DNA of 64,000 nt from Planctomycetota bacterium (lineage in GTDB: Bacteria > Planctomycetota > UBA1135 > UBA2386): assembly GCA_020851075.1 (NCBI GenBank), contig JADZDL010000248.1, forward strand, positions 1 to 64,000. Reading direction: 5' to 3'. The position numbers and the translations under genes are program-made. The notes under the pieces are model-generated. The model worked only from the letters and a program-made list of their open reading frames with translations. It was not told the origin of the DNA and ran no database searches. Positions 29,603 through 37,672 of the stretch are shown here, piece after piece; positions within the stretch are counted from its first letter, which is position 1, and each line of letters starts with the position of its first letter.

Positions 29603-30379
29603 TCACGCTCCCTTGGTGCCGCGCCCGGGACGTGGCGAACGGGGTTCGATCATCAAGAGGTTTGCATCGTGCGTCAGGACGCCCAGCAGGATCGCTCCCA
29701 CGGCGCGCTCCAGCGTCACTTCATAATGATTCAACGGAGCCATCGGGTTCTCGAGAAACGGATCGGCCACCAACACGGTGCGACGATCGCGTTGGTATCC
29801 ACACAGTACAACGAAGTGCCCCTGAGGCTCCCCGCGAATATCGTCATCGTCATCGTCAGGTCCGTACTCCCGCGACTGCCGGTAGAGATAGGTTGAACTC
29901 AATCCGGTCAGGATGGGGACGCCGCGACGGAGCCAACGACGCAACAACGGCGGCGCCAGGTCAACGAACCGCAATTCGCCACCAAGCTCCAGGAACTCCA
30001 CGTACGCGTCGCTGAGCAGCCCCAGGACCGGCCGCTGGGCACCTTTGAAGTCGCGCTGCAACAACAACCGCTTGCACACCTCTTCGCGCGGCATCGAAAA
30101 CCAGGTTGGGTCGAAGATGCGCAGGTTGTACGTGAAGATCGTCGCCTGGTAGCCGCGCTTCAGCGCGTGGTTGGCGAGGAACACGTCCGCCGTGCCCCCC
30201 GAAGGCGTTCGCATGACCTCTTCCACAAGTTGCCGCATTGGCACGTCATCACCCCAATAGCGATAGATCGCATGCAGGCAGGTTGGGCCGCACGTGAAGT
30301 CGTCAGGCTGGGGAAGGATGTCGAAGTGCATCCGCTCGAGGGCGGGAGCACGATCGCGGCGCTGCGTCACGCCCAGCAC
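29603..30379 (-). CDS. C39-family (papain-like) cysteine peptidase
   Basis: This protein of about 258 residues (GTG start) has the full C39-type catalytic set. Gln and Cys are in 'QPDDFTCGPTCLHAIY' (Cys ~30), His in 'GHFVVLCGYQ' (~188) and Asp in 'VLVADPFLE' (~206). The fold is that of bacteriocin-leader peptidases, but there is no ABC transporter or transmembrane part, so it is a stand-alone soluble peptidase. An ATG 16 codons in ('MHFDILPQPDD', 30331) is an equally likely start. A run of six Asp residues (DDDDDD, encoded by a repeated trinucleotide) precedes the His. First gene of the C39/RimK/GCS2 set; it may trim or release the conjugate the ligases make. Confidence 0.82.
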   Translation of the reverse strand: MLGVTQRRDRAPALERMHFDILPQPDDFTCGPTCLHAIYRYWGDDVPMRQLVEEVMRTPSGGTADVFLANHALKRGYQATIFTYNLRIFDPTWFSMPREEVCKRLLLQRDFKGAQRPVLGLLSDAYVEFLELGGELRFVDLAPPLLRRWLRRGVPILTGLSSTYLYRQSREYGPDDDDDDIRGEPQGHFVVLCGYQRDRRTVLVADPFLENPMAPLNHYEVTLERAVGAILLGVLTHDANLLMIEPRSPRPGRGTKGA

Positions 30380-30422
30380 CGTATCCGCTGCGCGGCTGGA
30401 ATCGAGATATCCCGATCAGGGC

Positions 30423-31553
30423 TCAGCCGCGCCGCATGTGTGCGAGCAACCAACGTAGGCGCTCCGCATAGGCAGCGGGCTCCGCGGCAAAGGCCTGGCC
30501 ATGCTTTGCCTCCATCACCATCCACAGCTGCTTCCGTTCGGCCGGCATCGGCAGGCGGGCAAACAGCCGTTCGACGGTGTCCGGCGGCGCGCGATCATCG
30601 ATGCCCTCTCCCACCAGCAGCACTGGCAGGTCCTGCGGCAGGTTGGCGAGCACTTCGCCAGGCGACACGTCACGGGCACGGAAACCGGACCACTGCTCCA
30701 ACGACAGGATCACGAGCGAGCGCCATGGTTCGCTCAGATGCAGCCAGGAACGGCGATCCGGGCCACGATCGAAGGACAACATGCGATGCGCCGCCGCCGT
30801 CAGGTCATCCATCGGGGCATCGAGCACGACACCGGCAAGTCCGTCGATGCGCGGCAGCGCCATGCTCACGGCCAGCGTGCCGAGACTGACGCCCCACAGG
30901 ATCACTGGCGTGCGTTCGCGCCCCGCCTGCTTGCGCACGAACTCGACCGCGCTGACGACATCGTCACTCTCGCGCAGCCCCGCGGTGAATGGCGCCCGCG
31001 TGCTGCCGCCGTGGTTGCGCAGTTCGAGCAACCAGCATTCGCAGCCGAGCTCGCGCCACATCGAAGCCACTGGTTCGAGCTCCATGCCCGAACGGAACAA
31101 TCCATGCACCAGCACGACCGTGGCCACGGGCGGTTCCTGCCGCGCTTCGAGGCGGAACGCGCGCAAGGTCACCCCATCCGAGCTCTCGATGCGCCGTTCG
31201 CGCGAATGCGCCGCCGCCACGAAGGCCGCGTCCACGAACGGTTTGCCGGCCGCCCGCTCCTTCCCCAACGAATCCCACGACTGCACGAGCATGTGCCCGT
31301 CAGCGTCGAGGCGTGGCCCCGCGTAGTCGAGCTCCTGGGGGCGCGTGCCAAGTCCGCGCGAGCCTAGCAGGCCCAGCAACAGCGGAAACGTGAGGAACAG
31401 ATGCAGCACGAACAAGCCGAGGTGCAGCCAGAGCACCTTGCGCCAGAAGCTCGCCTGCGGTCGACCACGCACCACGCGCAACAGCGCGATCGGCAGCATG
31501 AGCACGATCGTCGCCATCACGAGCAAGGTCGCCGCAACCAGGGGGAAGATCAC
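30423..31553 (-). CDS. membrane-anchored alpha/beta hydrolase
   Basis: This 376-residue protein has two N-terminal transmembrane helices ('VAATLLVMATIVLMLPIALL' and 'LGLFVLHLFLTFPLLLGLLG') followed by an alpha/beta-hydrolase domain. The oxyanion strand is 'VVLVHGLFRSGMELEP', the nucleophile elbow 'GVSLGTLAVS' and the His 'EAKHGQAF' near the end; an acidic residue in 'VGEGIDDRAP' is a candidate third member. The fold covers esterases, lipases and thioesterases, so the substrate is not predicted. The GTG start overlaps the TGA of the mqnD-like gene (GTGA), implying translational coupling with menaquinone biosynthesis. The catalytic domain probably faces the periplasm if both helices span. Confidence 0.75.
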   Translation of the reverse strand: MIFPLVAATLLVMATIVLMLPIALLRVVRGRPQASFWRKVLWLHLGLFVLHLFLTFPLLLGLLGSRGLGTRPQELDYAGPRLDADGHMLVQSWDSLGKERAAGKPFVDAAFVAAAHSRERRIESSDGVTLRAFRLEARQEPPVATVVLVHGLFRSGMELEPVASMWRELGCECWLLELRNHGGSTRAPFTAGLRESDDVVSAVEFVRKQAGRERTPVILWGVSLGTLAVSMALPRIDGLAGVVLDAPMDDLTAAAHRMLSFDRGPDRRSWLHLSEPWRSLVILSLEQWSGFRARDVSPGEVLANLPQDLPVLLVGEGIDDRAPPDTVERLFARLPMPAERKQLWMVMEAKHGQAFAAEPAAYAERLRWLLAHMRRG

Positions 31554-32416
31554 GCGCCACCTCGAAACACCGATGGTCCTTGCGGCAACAGGCCCAACGC
31601 GCGACCGCGCCGCAGCAGTTCGTCGATCGCCTCCCGCCCGCGGGCGCCGAGATCGACCGAGAACTCGTTTACGTAGAGGCCAATGTGCCGATTGCAGACG
31701 TCCTCGCTGAGCTCCTGGGCGTGCGCGCGCACGTAGTCGCGCGGCAGTGCAGGTTCACTCTGGGCGATCTCGATAGAAGCCCGCAGAACGGCCTCAATCG
31801 CCCGATGCGTGGCAAAGTCGAGATCCCGCCGTGCGGCAATGACCCCGAGCGGCAAGGGGCCACCGGTCACCTGTTCCCACAACACCCCAAGGTCGGCAAG
31901 CTCCCGCAGCCCGTGGTCCCGATAGGTAAAGCGACTCTCGTGGATGACGAGCCCGGCATCACATTCGCCGCTGGCCACCGCGGGCATCACCTGCTCAAAC
32001 CGCATCGGCACACACTCGCTCGGCGTTGGCAACAAAGCGGACAGCAACAGGAACGCCGTGGTGTGCCGGCCCGGAATCGCCACGCGCGCCCGGCGCAGAT
32101 CCGCGCCGGTTTGCAGCCGGGAGTCCGCGCGAACGACGACCAGCGGCCCGCAACCAAACCCGAGGGCCGCGCCGCTCGCGAGCACCGCGTACCGATCGGC
32201 GACACGGGCGAGCGCCGGCAACGAGAGCTTCGTCACCGGCAACGGGTCCACGCCAGCAACCGCGCGTTCATTCAACGACTCGATGTCGGCCAACCACGGC
32301 TCAAACTGGAGTTCCTGGCCTGGCACGCGGCCATGCACAGCCGCCCAGAACGCAAAGGTATCGTTGGGGCACGGCGAGAAGCCGAACGGGATCGGGCGCG
32401 CAACTACCACGGGCAC
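31550..32416 (-). CDS. mqnD: 1,4-dihydroxy-6-naphthoate synthase (futalosine pathway)
   Basis: This protein of about 288 residues shows MqnD signatures: 'GFSPCPNDTFAFWAAVHG' at the N-terminus, 'ALGFGCGPLVVVRA', 'VAIPGRHTTAFLLL', 'GLVIHESRFTYRDHGL' (the active-site His in IHE) and 'CNRHIGLYVNEFSVDLG' at the C-terminus. MqnD converts cyclic dehypoxanthinyl futalosine to 1,4-dihydroxy-6-naphthoate, so menaquinone is probably made by the futalosine route; no other mqn genes are in the window. The start is a GTG, and a second GTG two codons later is possible. Coupled by a GTGA overlap to the hydrolase gene. Menaquinone would be the natural electron donor for the NapC-like protein at 52 kb. Confidence 0.9.
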   Translation of the reverse strand: MPVVVARPIPFGFSPCPNDTFAFWAAVHGRVPGQELQFEPWLADIESLNERAVAGVDPLPVTKLSLPALARVADRYAVLASGAALGFGCGPLVVVRADSRLQTGADLRRARVAIPGRHTTAFLLLSALLPTPSECVPMRFEQVMPAVASGECDAGLVIHESRFTYRDHGLRELADLGVLWEQVTGGPLPLGVIAARRDLDFATHRAIEAVLRASIEIAQSEPALPRDYVRAHAQELSEDVCNRHIGLYVNEFSVDLGARGREAIDELLRRGRALGLLPQGPSVFRGGA

Positions 32417-32478
32417 CGAGCGTAGCCCGTGCCGGCGCGCCGACGGCGAGGAATCCTCGCGCGGTCAGGCAACCGGCC

Positions 32479-34968
32479 TTACTGCAACGTCACGCGATCG
32501 ACACCCGACTGGGCGACGATCTGCCCGTTGTTGAGCAAGGTCACCTGCGCATCGACCGTGAACCCCGCCAGCGCGCTCACCAACGACGGTGGGAACGCAT
32601 AGGTATTGGTGGGATAGAGGCCCGGAATGTTCGGGAAGTGGAACACGTCGGCCGTGGTCGCCGGCAGCGTCCAGATCGCCGAGACGAGGAAGTCGAACTC
32701 GATACCAAACCAGTTGCCAAAGCCCTTCGGCTGTGACGTGTTCAGCGAGAAGAACGTGTATCCATCCGTCCAGCCGGTCGGCGGCACGTTCGCGCAGTCG
32801 ACCGTGAGCACGCCGGGTGCCGGCGCCTGCAGGTCGATCGTCATGCCGCTCGCATTGTGGAAGCCACCGCCAGTCGGCAGGATCACGAGCGCAAAATCGG
32901 CGTCCATGGCCGGCGTTTCGACCTTGCCGTCCTGCACGATCGCAGCCGCCTCCACCGTCACGGCATACATGCCGTCTTGCGGGTTGTTGAGCAGCACGTA
33001 CTCCAGCGTGTCGACGTCGTTGGGCAGGCCACCCGGAGTCGATTGGTCGTTGGTCCAGAGCCCGTTGTTGCCCCACCAGGCCGTACCATCGCTGATGCGT
33101 GTGACCTTGAGGTTGAGGTCGTTGACGCGCTGGATCGAGGCGCTGGCTTGCCCAGCCGGATCCGAATAGCACATGACCGCGCGGAAGTCGGCGGCGCCCG
33201 GCGGCACCCAGACGAAGTACATGCGCCGCTGGCCTTGCTGCAGCGCTGCGTACTCGTCGACCACGACGATGTTGTCGCGGTTGTCATAGAGCCGCGCGAG
33301 GTCGGGGAATCCCCAGCCCTGCTTGCGGCGTTCGACCTGGGCGAGCGGATACGGCCGTGCCGTGCCGCATAGCAACGCGCGGCTCGTCGTCATGTGCGGC
33401 TTGTTGCCGAAACGATTGGCTGCCGTCGCGGGCAGCGGCAGCGCGTTCCCGAACAGGCCGTCCGTGAACATCTCCTGGATCAACCCAACGTGCCCGGCCA
33501 CGATCGGCGTTGCGGCCGAGGTGCCATTGAACGCCGAGTAGTAGTTGCCCGTGACACCTGGCGACTGGTTGTAGCCAGCAGTGCTAACGAGATCCGTCGT
33601 GAGCACACTGTCGTAGTAGGAGCAGATTTCGGGCTTCATGCGGCCATCCGAAGCCGGCCCGTAGCTCGCCGAGGACCACGCATCGTCCGCCGGGTTGGAG
33701 TTGTTGGAGTGATCGACGCCGCCGACCGCGATCACGTTCTTGGCCCAAGCCTCGGGACGCGAGTTCTGGTCGCCTTGATTGCTCTGGCTGTTGAGGCGCG
33801 TCAGATCGGAGTCAAACAGCGCGTTGTCCATGTTCTGCGAGATCGACGTGTACGCCGTCGTCACCGCCGAACCCCAGCTGGCTGTCGCCACCATCGTGCG
33901 CCACTGCATCGCCGGATTGACGCTGCCCAGGATCTGCGAATAGTGCGCATTCGGCTGGTACGCGCCTTCGGTGAGCAGACACAGCGGCATCATGCCGCGG
34001 GCATTCAGGTTGTTGGTGCCTTCGGCACCAACGATCCCGGCGGTGCATTGCCCGTGAGCGTCGGTGCTGTTGGTGCCACGCACCGTCACGCGGAACCCGA
34101 AGTCGGGGTGCAACTCCTGGAACGACTCCGTGATCTCGGCGCGCACGCCATTGCCCGCAAACCCGGCCAACGTCTCGATGTAGTTTGCACCACCTTGGAC
34201 ACGTGCATGGTCCATGTCCTTGCCGGCCGCCGTCGTCGGATCGGCCCACGTCACCGTGTCGTGTTCGAGCACTGCCAGCAGCTGTGCCGAAGTCAGCTTC
34301 GCCTGGATCATCACCGACCCTTCGCAGAGGCTGGTGACCTCACCGCCAAGCGCCGCGATCTGGGCCGCCAGCGTGGCGCGATCCGCCTTGCTCGAGAGAA
34401 TGAGATTGCACTCCTTCGGCTCCTTCTGGCCCGCTCCCGCAAACTCGCGCAGCGTCGCATCGAGCTTGAAGCCGTTCTGCAGACCGCCGACCCAACGCAC
34501 CCAGGCGAGCTTGCGCAGTTCGTCCGCAGCGCTGCGATCGCACCGCACGTACAACGCGTTCTCCGGCATGTAATGCAGGATCTCGACACCGCGCTGCTGC
34601 AGGTCGTGTTGGTACTGCTCGAGGATCTGCGTCTGGAACTGCACGAGGAACAAGCGCGTGCGCTCCGGTTGCCCCATCACACCCGGCAGGGTCATGCCGG
34701 ACTCGCGGGGATCAAAATCCGCGAGCACGAAATGCAGGCGATCGTCCGGGTTCTTCAGCGCACGCCAGGTGCGCCCCGCATCGTCACTCATCGCCGCCTT
34801 GGTCTGGCCCTGGTCATTCCATCGTCGGACCATGACGTCCCCGACTTGAAACCGCAGCTCGCCGGTCGTCGCCGCCGCAGCAGCAGCAGCAGCAGCCTGC
34901 GCCAGGACCGTGGAGGCCGGAATGAGTGAAAGTGCGGCAAACGCAAACAATGACCGGTGAAGATGCAT
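32479..34968 (-). CDS. secreted subtilisin-like (S8) peptidase with variant Asp site
   Basis: This protein of about 829 residues has a signal peptide ('LFAFAALSLIPASTVLAQ') followed by a polyalanine stretch and a pro-region to ~270. The S8 domain then reads as follows: the usual catalytic Asp position ('VRAEITESFQELHPDF') carries Glu or Thr instead of Asp, the His is intact in 'DAHGQCTAGIVGAEGTN' and the Ser in 'AFNGTSAATPIVAGHVGLI'. A P-domain-like beta sandwich with 'MCYSDPAGQASAS' follows, and the last ~90 residues ('FPNIPGLYPTNTYAFPP') resemble a surface-sorting domain. The ATG at 34968 is chosen because GAGGAAG sits just upstream and the signal peptide starts there. Extracellular; activity uncertain because of the variant site. 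Confidence 0.8.
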   Translation of the reverse strand: MHLHRSLFAFAALSLIPASTVLAQAAAAAAAAATTGELRFQVGDVMVRRWNDQGQTKAAMSDDAGRTWRALKNPDDRLHFVLADFDPRESGMTLPGVMGQPERTRLFLVQFQTQILEQYQHDLQQRGVEILHYMPENALYVRCDRSAADELRKLAWVRWVGGLQNGFKLDATLREFAGAGQKEPKECNLILSSKADRATLAAQIAALGGEVTSLCEGSVMIQAKLTSAQLLAVLEHDTVTWADPTTAAGKDMDHARVQGGANYIETLAGFAGNGVRAEITESFQELHPDFGFRVTVRGTNSTDAHGQCTAGIVGAEGTNNLNARGMMPLCLLTEGAYQPNAHYSQILGSVNPAMQWRTMVATASWGSAVTTAYTSISQNMDNALFDSDLTRLNSQSNQGDQNSRPEAWAKNVIAVGGVDHSNNSNPADDAWSSASYGPASDGRMKPEICSYYDSVLTTDLVSTAGYNQSPGVTGNYYSAFNGTSAATPIVAGHVGLIQEMFTDGLFGNALPLPATAANRFGNKPHMTTSRALLCGTARPYPLAQVERRKQGWGFPDLARLYDNRDNIVVVDEYAALQQGQRRMYFVWVPPGAADFRAVMCYSDPAGQASASIQRVNDLNLKVTRISDGTAWWGNNGLWTNDQSTPGGLPNDVDTLEYVLLNNPQDGMYAVTVEAAAIVQDGKVETPAMDADFALVILPTGGGFHNASGMTIDLQAPAPGVLTVDCANVPPTGWTDGYTFFSLNTSQPKGFGNWFGIEFDFLVSAIWTLPATTADVFHFPNIPGLYPTNTYAFPPSLVSALAGFTVDAQVTLLNNGQIVAQSGVDRVTLQ
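34871..34897 (-). repeat. trinucleotide repeat encoding polyalanine
   Basis: A run of CAG/CCG triplets (GCT, GCG and GCC alanine codons on the minus strand) just after the signal peptide of the S8 peptidase encodes nine alanines. Slippage in multiples of three would only lengthen or shorten the tract, not shift the frame. Confidence 0.8.
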
Positions 34969-35189
34969 GGCTTCCTCGAGAATGTGGCGAACGGGGATCG
35001 TGAATGCCCCGGAAGGGCCATGATTGTCGCGAAGGAGCCTCATGACGCAACCTCCCCCACAAGAAGAGTCTAACTCGCTACACCGGCTTGCGACGGGTAG
35101 TTTGGCCAGGGCGGGGCCAACTCCCACCAGATCGAGCACGCCGCGCTTCCCATGGCGGCCCCGTTCGTTTCATCTTGGGACGGAATCAT

Positions 35190-36176
35190 TTGAACGAACT
35201 CGACCTTCGGCACGTGGCGCATCCTCAGAACGGCACTGGCATCGTGCTTTCGATCGTTGTCGTAAACTGGAACACGCGCGACCTCCTGCTCCGGCTGCTC
35301 GGCCAACTGCTGCCAGATCCGCCGATCCCGTGCGAAGTCATCGTCGTCGACAACCAGAGCAGCGACGACAGCGTCACCGCGGCGTGGCGAGCCTTCCCGG
35401 ACGCGATCGTCCTGCCGCAGCCGAAGAACGGCGGATTTGCCTACGGCGTGAACCGCGGCCTGGAACGCGCCACCGGCCGCTGGGTGCTGCTGCTCAACAC
35501 CGATGCGGAGGCGTCCTGGAAGGACCTGCAGGATTTCCTCGCCGCGGCCGAGCGCGAACCTGACGCCGCCGTGTTTGGCCCACGCATCGTCGACGAACAC
35601 GGCCGCACCCAGGTGAGCACCTGGCAACGCCATCTGCCGCGCCACTACCTGCCGCAAGCCCTGTTCCTCGGACGCCTGGTCGAGAAAGCGCCACCGAAGG
35701 CCGCCGCGGACGTCGATTGCGTGAGTGGTTGCGTGTTCTTGATCCGCAGCGCGGTGCTCGCCCAGGTCGGCGGTTTCGACGAGCGGTTCTTCATGTACTA
35801 CGAAGAAGCCGACTTCTGCGCGCGTGTGCGGGCAGCGGGCCGCCGTGTGCGGTGGCTACCCAGCACCAGCTTCCTGCACGTCGGCGGCCTCAGCGCCGAA
35901 CAAGCGGCGCAGCGCACGTTCCTCGCGTTCCGCGAGAGTTGCCTGCTCTACCACGCACAGTGGTACGGACGCGGTTGGACCGAATGGGTGCGCGCCTGCC
36001 TGCTGCTCGGTGTGGTGCTGCGGCTGTGCGGGTGGCTCGTGCTCGCCGCGGCCGGCCGTCGCAACCGCGCCGCGTTGTACGGGCGCGCCGCCAGCATGCT
36101 GGCGCGGCCAGGCCTGGTGGGCGAACTATGCCGGCGCCCCCGGCTCGTGCCAAAGTTGCCAGTGCTGGCTCGCTGA
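35190..36176 (+). CDS. family 2 glycosyltransferase (rhamnosyltransferase-like)
   Basis: This protein of about 328 residues has GT2 GT-A motifs: 'SIVVVNWNTRDLLLRLL' at the N-terminus, 'VIVVDNQSSDDSV', 'LLLNTDAEASWKDL' (DxD-like position), 'GGFDERFFMYYEEADFCARV' (acceptor/catalytic acid) and a hydrophobic C-terminal helix, 'CLLLGVVLRLCGWLVLAAAG', that may anchor it to the membrane. This layout resembles WbbL-type rhamnosyltransferases. The start is uncertain: a TTG at 35190 with GGGACGGA upstream is used, and a GTG at 35244 would begin right at the first strand. It is convergent with the deacetylase-glycosyltransferase fusion (15 bp apart) at the edge of an exopolysaccharide block. Confidence 0.8.
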   Translation: MNELDLRHVAHPQNGTGIVLSIVVVNWNTRDLLLRLLGQLLPDPPIPCEVIVVDNQSSDDSVTAAWRAFPDAIVLPQPKNGGFAYGVNRGLERATGRWVLLLNTDAEASWKDLQDFLAAAEREPDAAVFGPRIVDEHGRTQVSTWQRHLPRHYLPQALFLGRLVEKAPPKAAADVDCVSGCVFLIRSAVLAQVGGFDERFFMYYEEADFCARVRAAGRRVRWLPSTSFLHVGGLSAEQAAQRTFLAFRESCLLYHAQWYGRGWTEWVRACLLLGVVLRLCGWLVLAAAGRRNRAALYGRAASMLARPGLVGELCRRPRLVPKLPVLAR

Positions 36177-36191
36177 TTCGACGGCTCGACC

Positions 36192-37640
36192 TCAGCGCAC
36201 GCGACCGCACGCCACCTGCCACAACAGCCGCAGATGGCCGCGAATCGTGCGCAGGATCTTCATCTTCGACAAGCCGAACAAGCGCGCTTCGAGCACACAC
36301 GGGTGTTCGCGCACGACCCCGCCGCGGCGCAGCACCCGCACGAGCAATTCGGCGGTGCCCAGAAACCCTGGCTGGTCCTGCGGCAGGTCCACGACGGCGG
36401 CACGGCGATAGATGCGGAAACAGCTCGTCCACGTGCGCACCTCGCTGCGCAGCAGCCGCTGGTAGAACCAGGACAATGTGCGCGACAACGACAGCCGCCA
36501 CGGCGGCACGTTCTTCACGCCGCCATCACGATGGTACGGCGATGCGGTGACCACATCGGCGCCCGCGAGCAGTGGCAACATACGTTCGAGCTCAAGCGGG
36601 TCGTAGGAAAGGTCGCCATCGATCGAAGCCAGGATCGGCGCATCGGTGGCCAGCATGCCGGTGCGAATCGCCGCCGAAACGCCGCGATTCTGCGCATGCT
36701 GCACGAGTTTCACGTTGGCACGCCCGGCAAACAGGCTCTGCAGGAGCTCCCAGGTGCGATCCGTGCTGCCGTCATCGACGAAGACGAACTCCCAGGCCGC
36801 AATCGCCGCGAGCTGCTGCACGACGGCATCGAGTTCGACGGCAAGCGATGGCAGCCCCGCTTCTTCGTTCATCAATGGCACGATCACGGCAAGCCGCGGC
36901 AAGTCCGCGGACACCGCGGCGGCAGGGCGTGGCACAGAAGCGGGCGGCAGTGGCGCCCGCAGTGGTGCTGGCAACACCGGGATACCCAGCGCTGCCGCAA
37001 TGGACCTGTGCGGAGCCAGCGCGAGGCGTTGCGAGAGCGAGCACGCCGCATGCGCCAACGGTGCGTAGTGGTCCCGCAACGTGCGCGCTGGCAGACCAAC
37101 GAGGCGCGGCTGCTCTTTGTCGAGATGCCAGGTCGGCACCAATTGCAGGCCCTGCGTGTCACCATCGTAAGCGTAACCAGCGGCCAACAGCGCCTGGCGC
37201 AGCCACGCCGCGTCCACCGTGGCCCAGGGGACCGCAAACCCACCCACGGCGCGGCCCGTGACCGCTTCGAGCGCACGACGGGCACGCTCCCAGGCGACGA
37301 GTTCGGCGTCGCGCGCCGCAGTGGCGCACTGCGCGAGATCGACCGGCAACCAACCCGCCGACGCGACTTCGTGGCCCGCATCCACAATGCGGCGCACGAG
37401 CCCTGGCTGTTCGGCCGCAATCGCGCCAAGCACGAAGAACGTCGCCGTCGTCTGATGCGCCGCACAGATCGCCAGCGCCGACTCAACCCCGATCGCCGCC
37501 CGGGCCGGCAATCGCCGCCAATGGCGCCGTGACAGCTGCGCGGCGAGGGCCTGATCGTGAAACCACTCACAAACGAGGAACCCCAGCGGCGGGGCATTCC
37601 GCGGCGGGCTGGGCTCAGGCGCAGGTGACGTTGGGGGCAC
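36192..37640 (-). CDS. degenerate XrtA-type polysaccharide deacetylase domain fused to GT2 glycosyltransferase
   Basis: This 482-residue protein (GTG start) contains two units. Residues ~18-180 follow the NodB/DUF3473 deacetylase pattern of exosortase-associated loci ('WRRLPAR', 'TATFFVLGAIAAEQPGLVRR', 'GHEVASAGW', 'RALEAVTGRAVGGFAVPW'), but the metal and catalytic positions are changed: the DVEDWF-type motif is 'FLVCEWF', ASHG is 'ASAG' and RAP is 'VPW'. Residues ~245-482 are a GT2/DPM1-like transferase with 'LAVIVPLMNEEAGLPS', 'FVFVDDGSTDRTW' and 'ILASIDGDLSYDP', ending with a basic 'GLSKMKILRTIRGHLRLLW'. The second half is probably active at the cytoplasmic membrane face; the first is probably a non-catalytic relic. 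Neighbours are BY-kinase-like and Wzz genes. Confidence 0.75.
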   Translation of the reverse strand: MPPTSPAPEPSPPRNAPPLGFLVCEWFHDQALAAQLSRRHWRRLPARAAIGVESALAICAAHQTTATFFVLGAIAAEQPGLVRRIVDAGHEVASAGWLPVDLAQCATAARDAELVAWERARRALEAVTGRAVGGFAVPWATVDAAWLRQALLAAGYAYDGDTQGLQLVPTWHLDKEQPRLVGLPARTLRDHYAPLAHAACSLSQRLALAPHRSIAAALGIPVLPAPLRAPLPPASVPRPAAAVSADLPRLAVIVPLMNEEAGLPSLAVELDAVVQQLAAIAAWEFVFVDDGSTDRTWELLQSLFAGRANVKLVQHAQNRGVSAAIRTGMLATDAPILASIDGDLSYDPLELERMLPLLAGADVVTASPYHRDGGVKNVPPWRLSLSRTLSWFYQRLLRSEVRTWTSCFRIYRRAAVVDLPQDQPGFLGTAELLVRVLRRGGVVREHPCVLEARLFGLSKMKILRTIRGHLRLLWQVACGRVR

Positions 37641-37672
37641 GCAACGCTCTTGTAGCGCGCCACGGCGCGTGG

